Below, piece after piece: positions 62,316 through 64,000 of a stretch of 64,000 nt of DNA. Under the pieces are notes generated by a model, which made no database searches, had not been told where the DNA came from, and saw nothing but the letters and a program-made list of their open reading frames with translations. The stretch comes from Paragonimus skrjabini miyazakii (Eukaryota; Platyhelminthes; Trematoda; Plagiorchiida; Troglotrematidae): NCBI GenBank assembly GCA_014338405.1, contig JTDE01000024.1:291439-355438 (forward strand), read 5' to 3'. Within the stretch, counting starts at the first letter, position 1. Each line of letters opens with the position of its first letter. The translations under genes were made by a program, and so were the position numbers.

Positions 62316-64000
62316 GACATGGTAGACAAGACCTTTCCAGTGCGTATGGTGAAATGACCACGTCAGTCTCAGGGGTGATTGATGACAATCTCGATGTTAC
62401 TAACGTACTCAATCAGTAATTTCTGTTTAATCTGTGACTCTTAAGGATGGAAATCTTGCTGTATATGCAAAAAGGTGTTATTTTATCCTCTTTAGCTGCA
62501 AAGCTAGACGGGATGAACGATTATATTGAGAAACTGGTAATCATTTTTGTTTGATGCAACTATCACATCTCGTTGTATGTGATATGATGCATGATGTGGT
62601 GATGATGCATCATATATCTGAAATATTTATATGAAATTAACCAACTACTTCTAGTAACTCTCGATGCCAAACTTGTCTTAGAGGTTTGCTGTTTTGCAAT
62701 AGTTTAGCTTAATGTTTATCTCTTAGAAAAGTCAGCAACCCCTCCCCATTTTTTGTTGTTCATTCACATGGTAATAATTAACTGAATGTGATCCTAGTTA
62801 AAAGAATTGTTCATGATATACCATAAACTTTCGTTTTTGAAACAAACCCAAAAGATGCGGGAGAAAGTAAGCTCGACGTGTGTGTTTTGATGTCCGTCGT
62901 ACGCTTGGTTCAGTGACTACGTTGACAGATAATTTGACTTGCACAAAGGTACCACTCCTTCGGGTTTGTTCACGGAATAGACTATAAGCTGAGATAAAAA
63001 GAACTATACTAATCAACCTTACTGGGTAATAGTTAATGACATATTGCAAATGTCACTGCTAGTCGACAGGTCGTTCAAGTTTGTGATAATCCTGTAACCG
63101 TAAACAGCCACCTCAAGAAACTGACGCACATCAAGTATCTACGTGTTGGAGCAGCACGGCTACAATCAGTCACGATTGCCTTGTTTGCCCTGAAGTCTAC
63201 GATTTGATAAGTATCAACCAGGCGAACGCACTGTAAGCAGGGTAGCAGTATTTTGCACTCTGCAACCCACTGTTTCACCCACTTTGGCTTTCAGAATTGC
63301 CTGTAATCTCAATTCTTTACTTGTATAGCGTCAAAATTAGTCTTGGACTGGTGCAAGTTCATTACTTACCGCTAACCTAATGAACTCAACTACCACCAAT
63401 GGTGTATGACTAGACACTAGCCGAACGCTTTTATGGAGAATCACACAGACTGTAGTGAAACATGTAACGAAATTGAACTGGAACAGTTTTCTGACTGAAG
63501 AAAAGTCAACCAATCAGAGCCCACACACAAACTGCCGCAAGCGGAGTTGTGATTGAAACAGTGATCAGCTGCTCTATCGAATTTGTTTGCAAAGGATAGT
63601 AATTAAAACAAATAGTTTAAACGCATGTAAGCTACAATCAGTGAAACTGCTCGGGGCAAGTTTGCGGATGACAACAAGGAACAGATGAATCAAAAGATGA
63701 AACGCCTGTTGCCCCAGGGCAACCGTAAACACTGTTCTTCCTCTATAAAAGGGGTACTGTTTTTCTACTAAGTGGGGATTGTTCCGAGCCACACAGATAA
63801 CTGTTTTTATGGTTTTCTCTAATTGGTAGCCCAGTGCGCTGCAGAATGCACAACCGAAACTTGATCGTACGTATTACTTCCACTCATCGGCACTATTTTC
63901 AGCAAAATTAAGATCCTCTAAATTGTATACACATGGTCGCTAATTCAACTAATACCACAGATCGCGATTAGCTAGTAAGAGTCTACCAAATTCTGCCGTA
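62316..64000. other. No gene recognised
   Basis: Short frames only. An 11-bp inverted repeat (ATATGATGCAT/ATGCATCATAT) lies at 62582-62615. The stretch next to 62.3 kb could hold eroded endonuclease sequence of the retrotransposon, but I could not read any. Confidence 0.4.

Noticed and set aside
62582..62615. Inverted repeat with 11-bp arms around a 12-base loop, in a GATGATG-rich stretch
   Set aside because: Low-complexity GAT/ATG repeats make such pairs likely. There is no promoter or terminator context.

Overview
The window looks like nuclear DNA from an animal with large introns and many old repeats. It is AT-rich by eye. Most reading frames are no longer than chance would give, there is no bacterial-style gene packing, and the recognisable parts are tRNA-derived SINEs, decayed retrotransposons and short exon-like open stretches with GT-AG borders. 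A SINE carrying a hammerhead ribozyme recalls the Smα SINE of Schistosoma, so a flatworm (trematode) is my best guess. No species call is possible from the sequence alone.

The clearest element is a SINE family of about 430 bp. In its own orientation it has a unique 5' part, a tRNA-like part with A and B boxes, a hammerhead ribozyme motif, and a 3' tail ending near CTACTACTCATC. Copies lie at about 2.6 kb (very old), 11.9-12.4, 16.1-16.4, 26.3-26.8, 27.5-28.0, 42.0-42.5, 43.0-43.1 (old fragment) and 54.2-54.5 kb. Several are rearranged: two are fold-back palindromes, one shows a twin-priming style inversion that removes the ribozyme, and one is a head-to-tail join of two units. Three have clear target-site duplications of 12-14 bp.

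A second repeat of about 1 kb occurs at 46.2-47.2 and 53.1-54.2 kb. The outer parts of the two copies are strongly diverged, but an inner block of 596 bp differs at one base. This points to gene conversion, strong constraint or an assembly artefact. Other mobile-element remains are a gag-like fragment (8.6-9.0 kb, minus) and a decayed non-LTR reverse transcriptase (61.3-62.3 kb, minus). An intronless decayed coding stretch of unknown identity lies at 14.5-15.8 kb (minus).

Host genes are inferred only. The best are a 237-codon plus-strand open frame at 51.1-51.8 kb followed by AATAAA, a three-exon chain on the minus strand at 33.5-32.1 kb with matching phases, a two-exon plus-strand chain at 59.8-60.2 kb, and a two-exon minus-strand chain at 22.2-21.9 kb. 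Several single exon candidates are listed with low confidence. I could not assign a family to any of these proteins. Phases allow the 44.5 kb exon to splice to the 33.5 kb exon, so one long minus-strand gene may cross much of the window.
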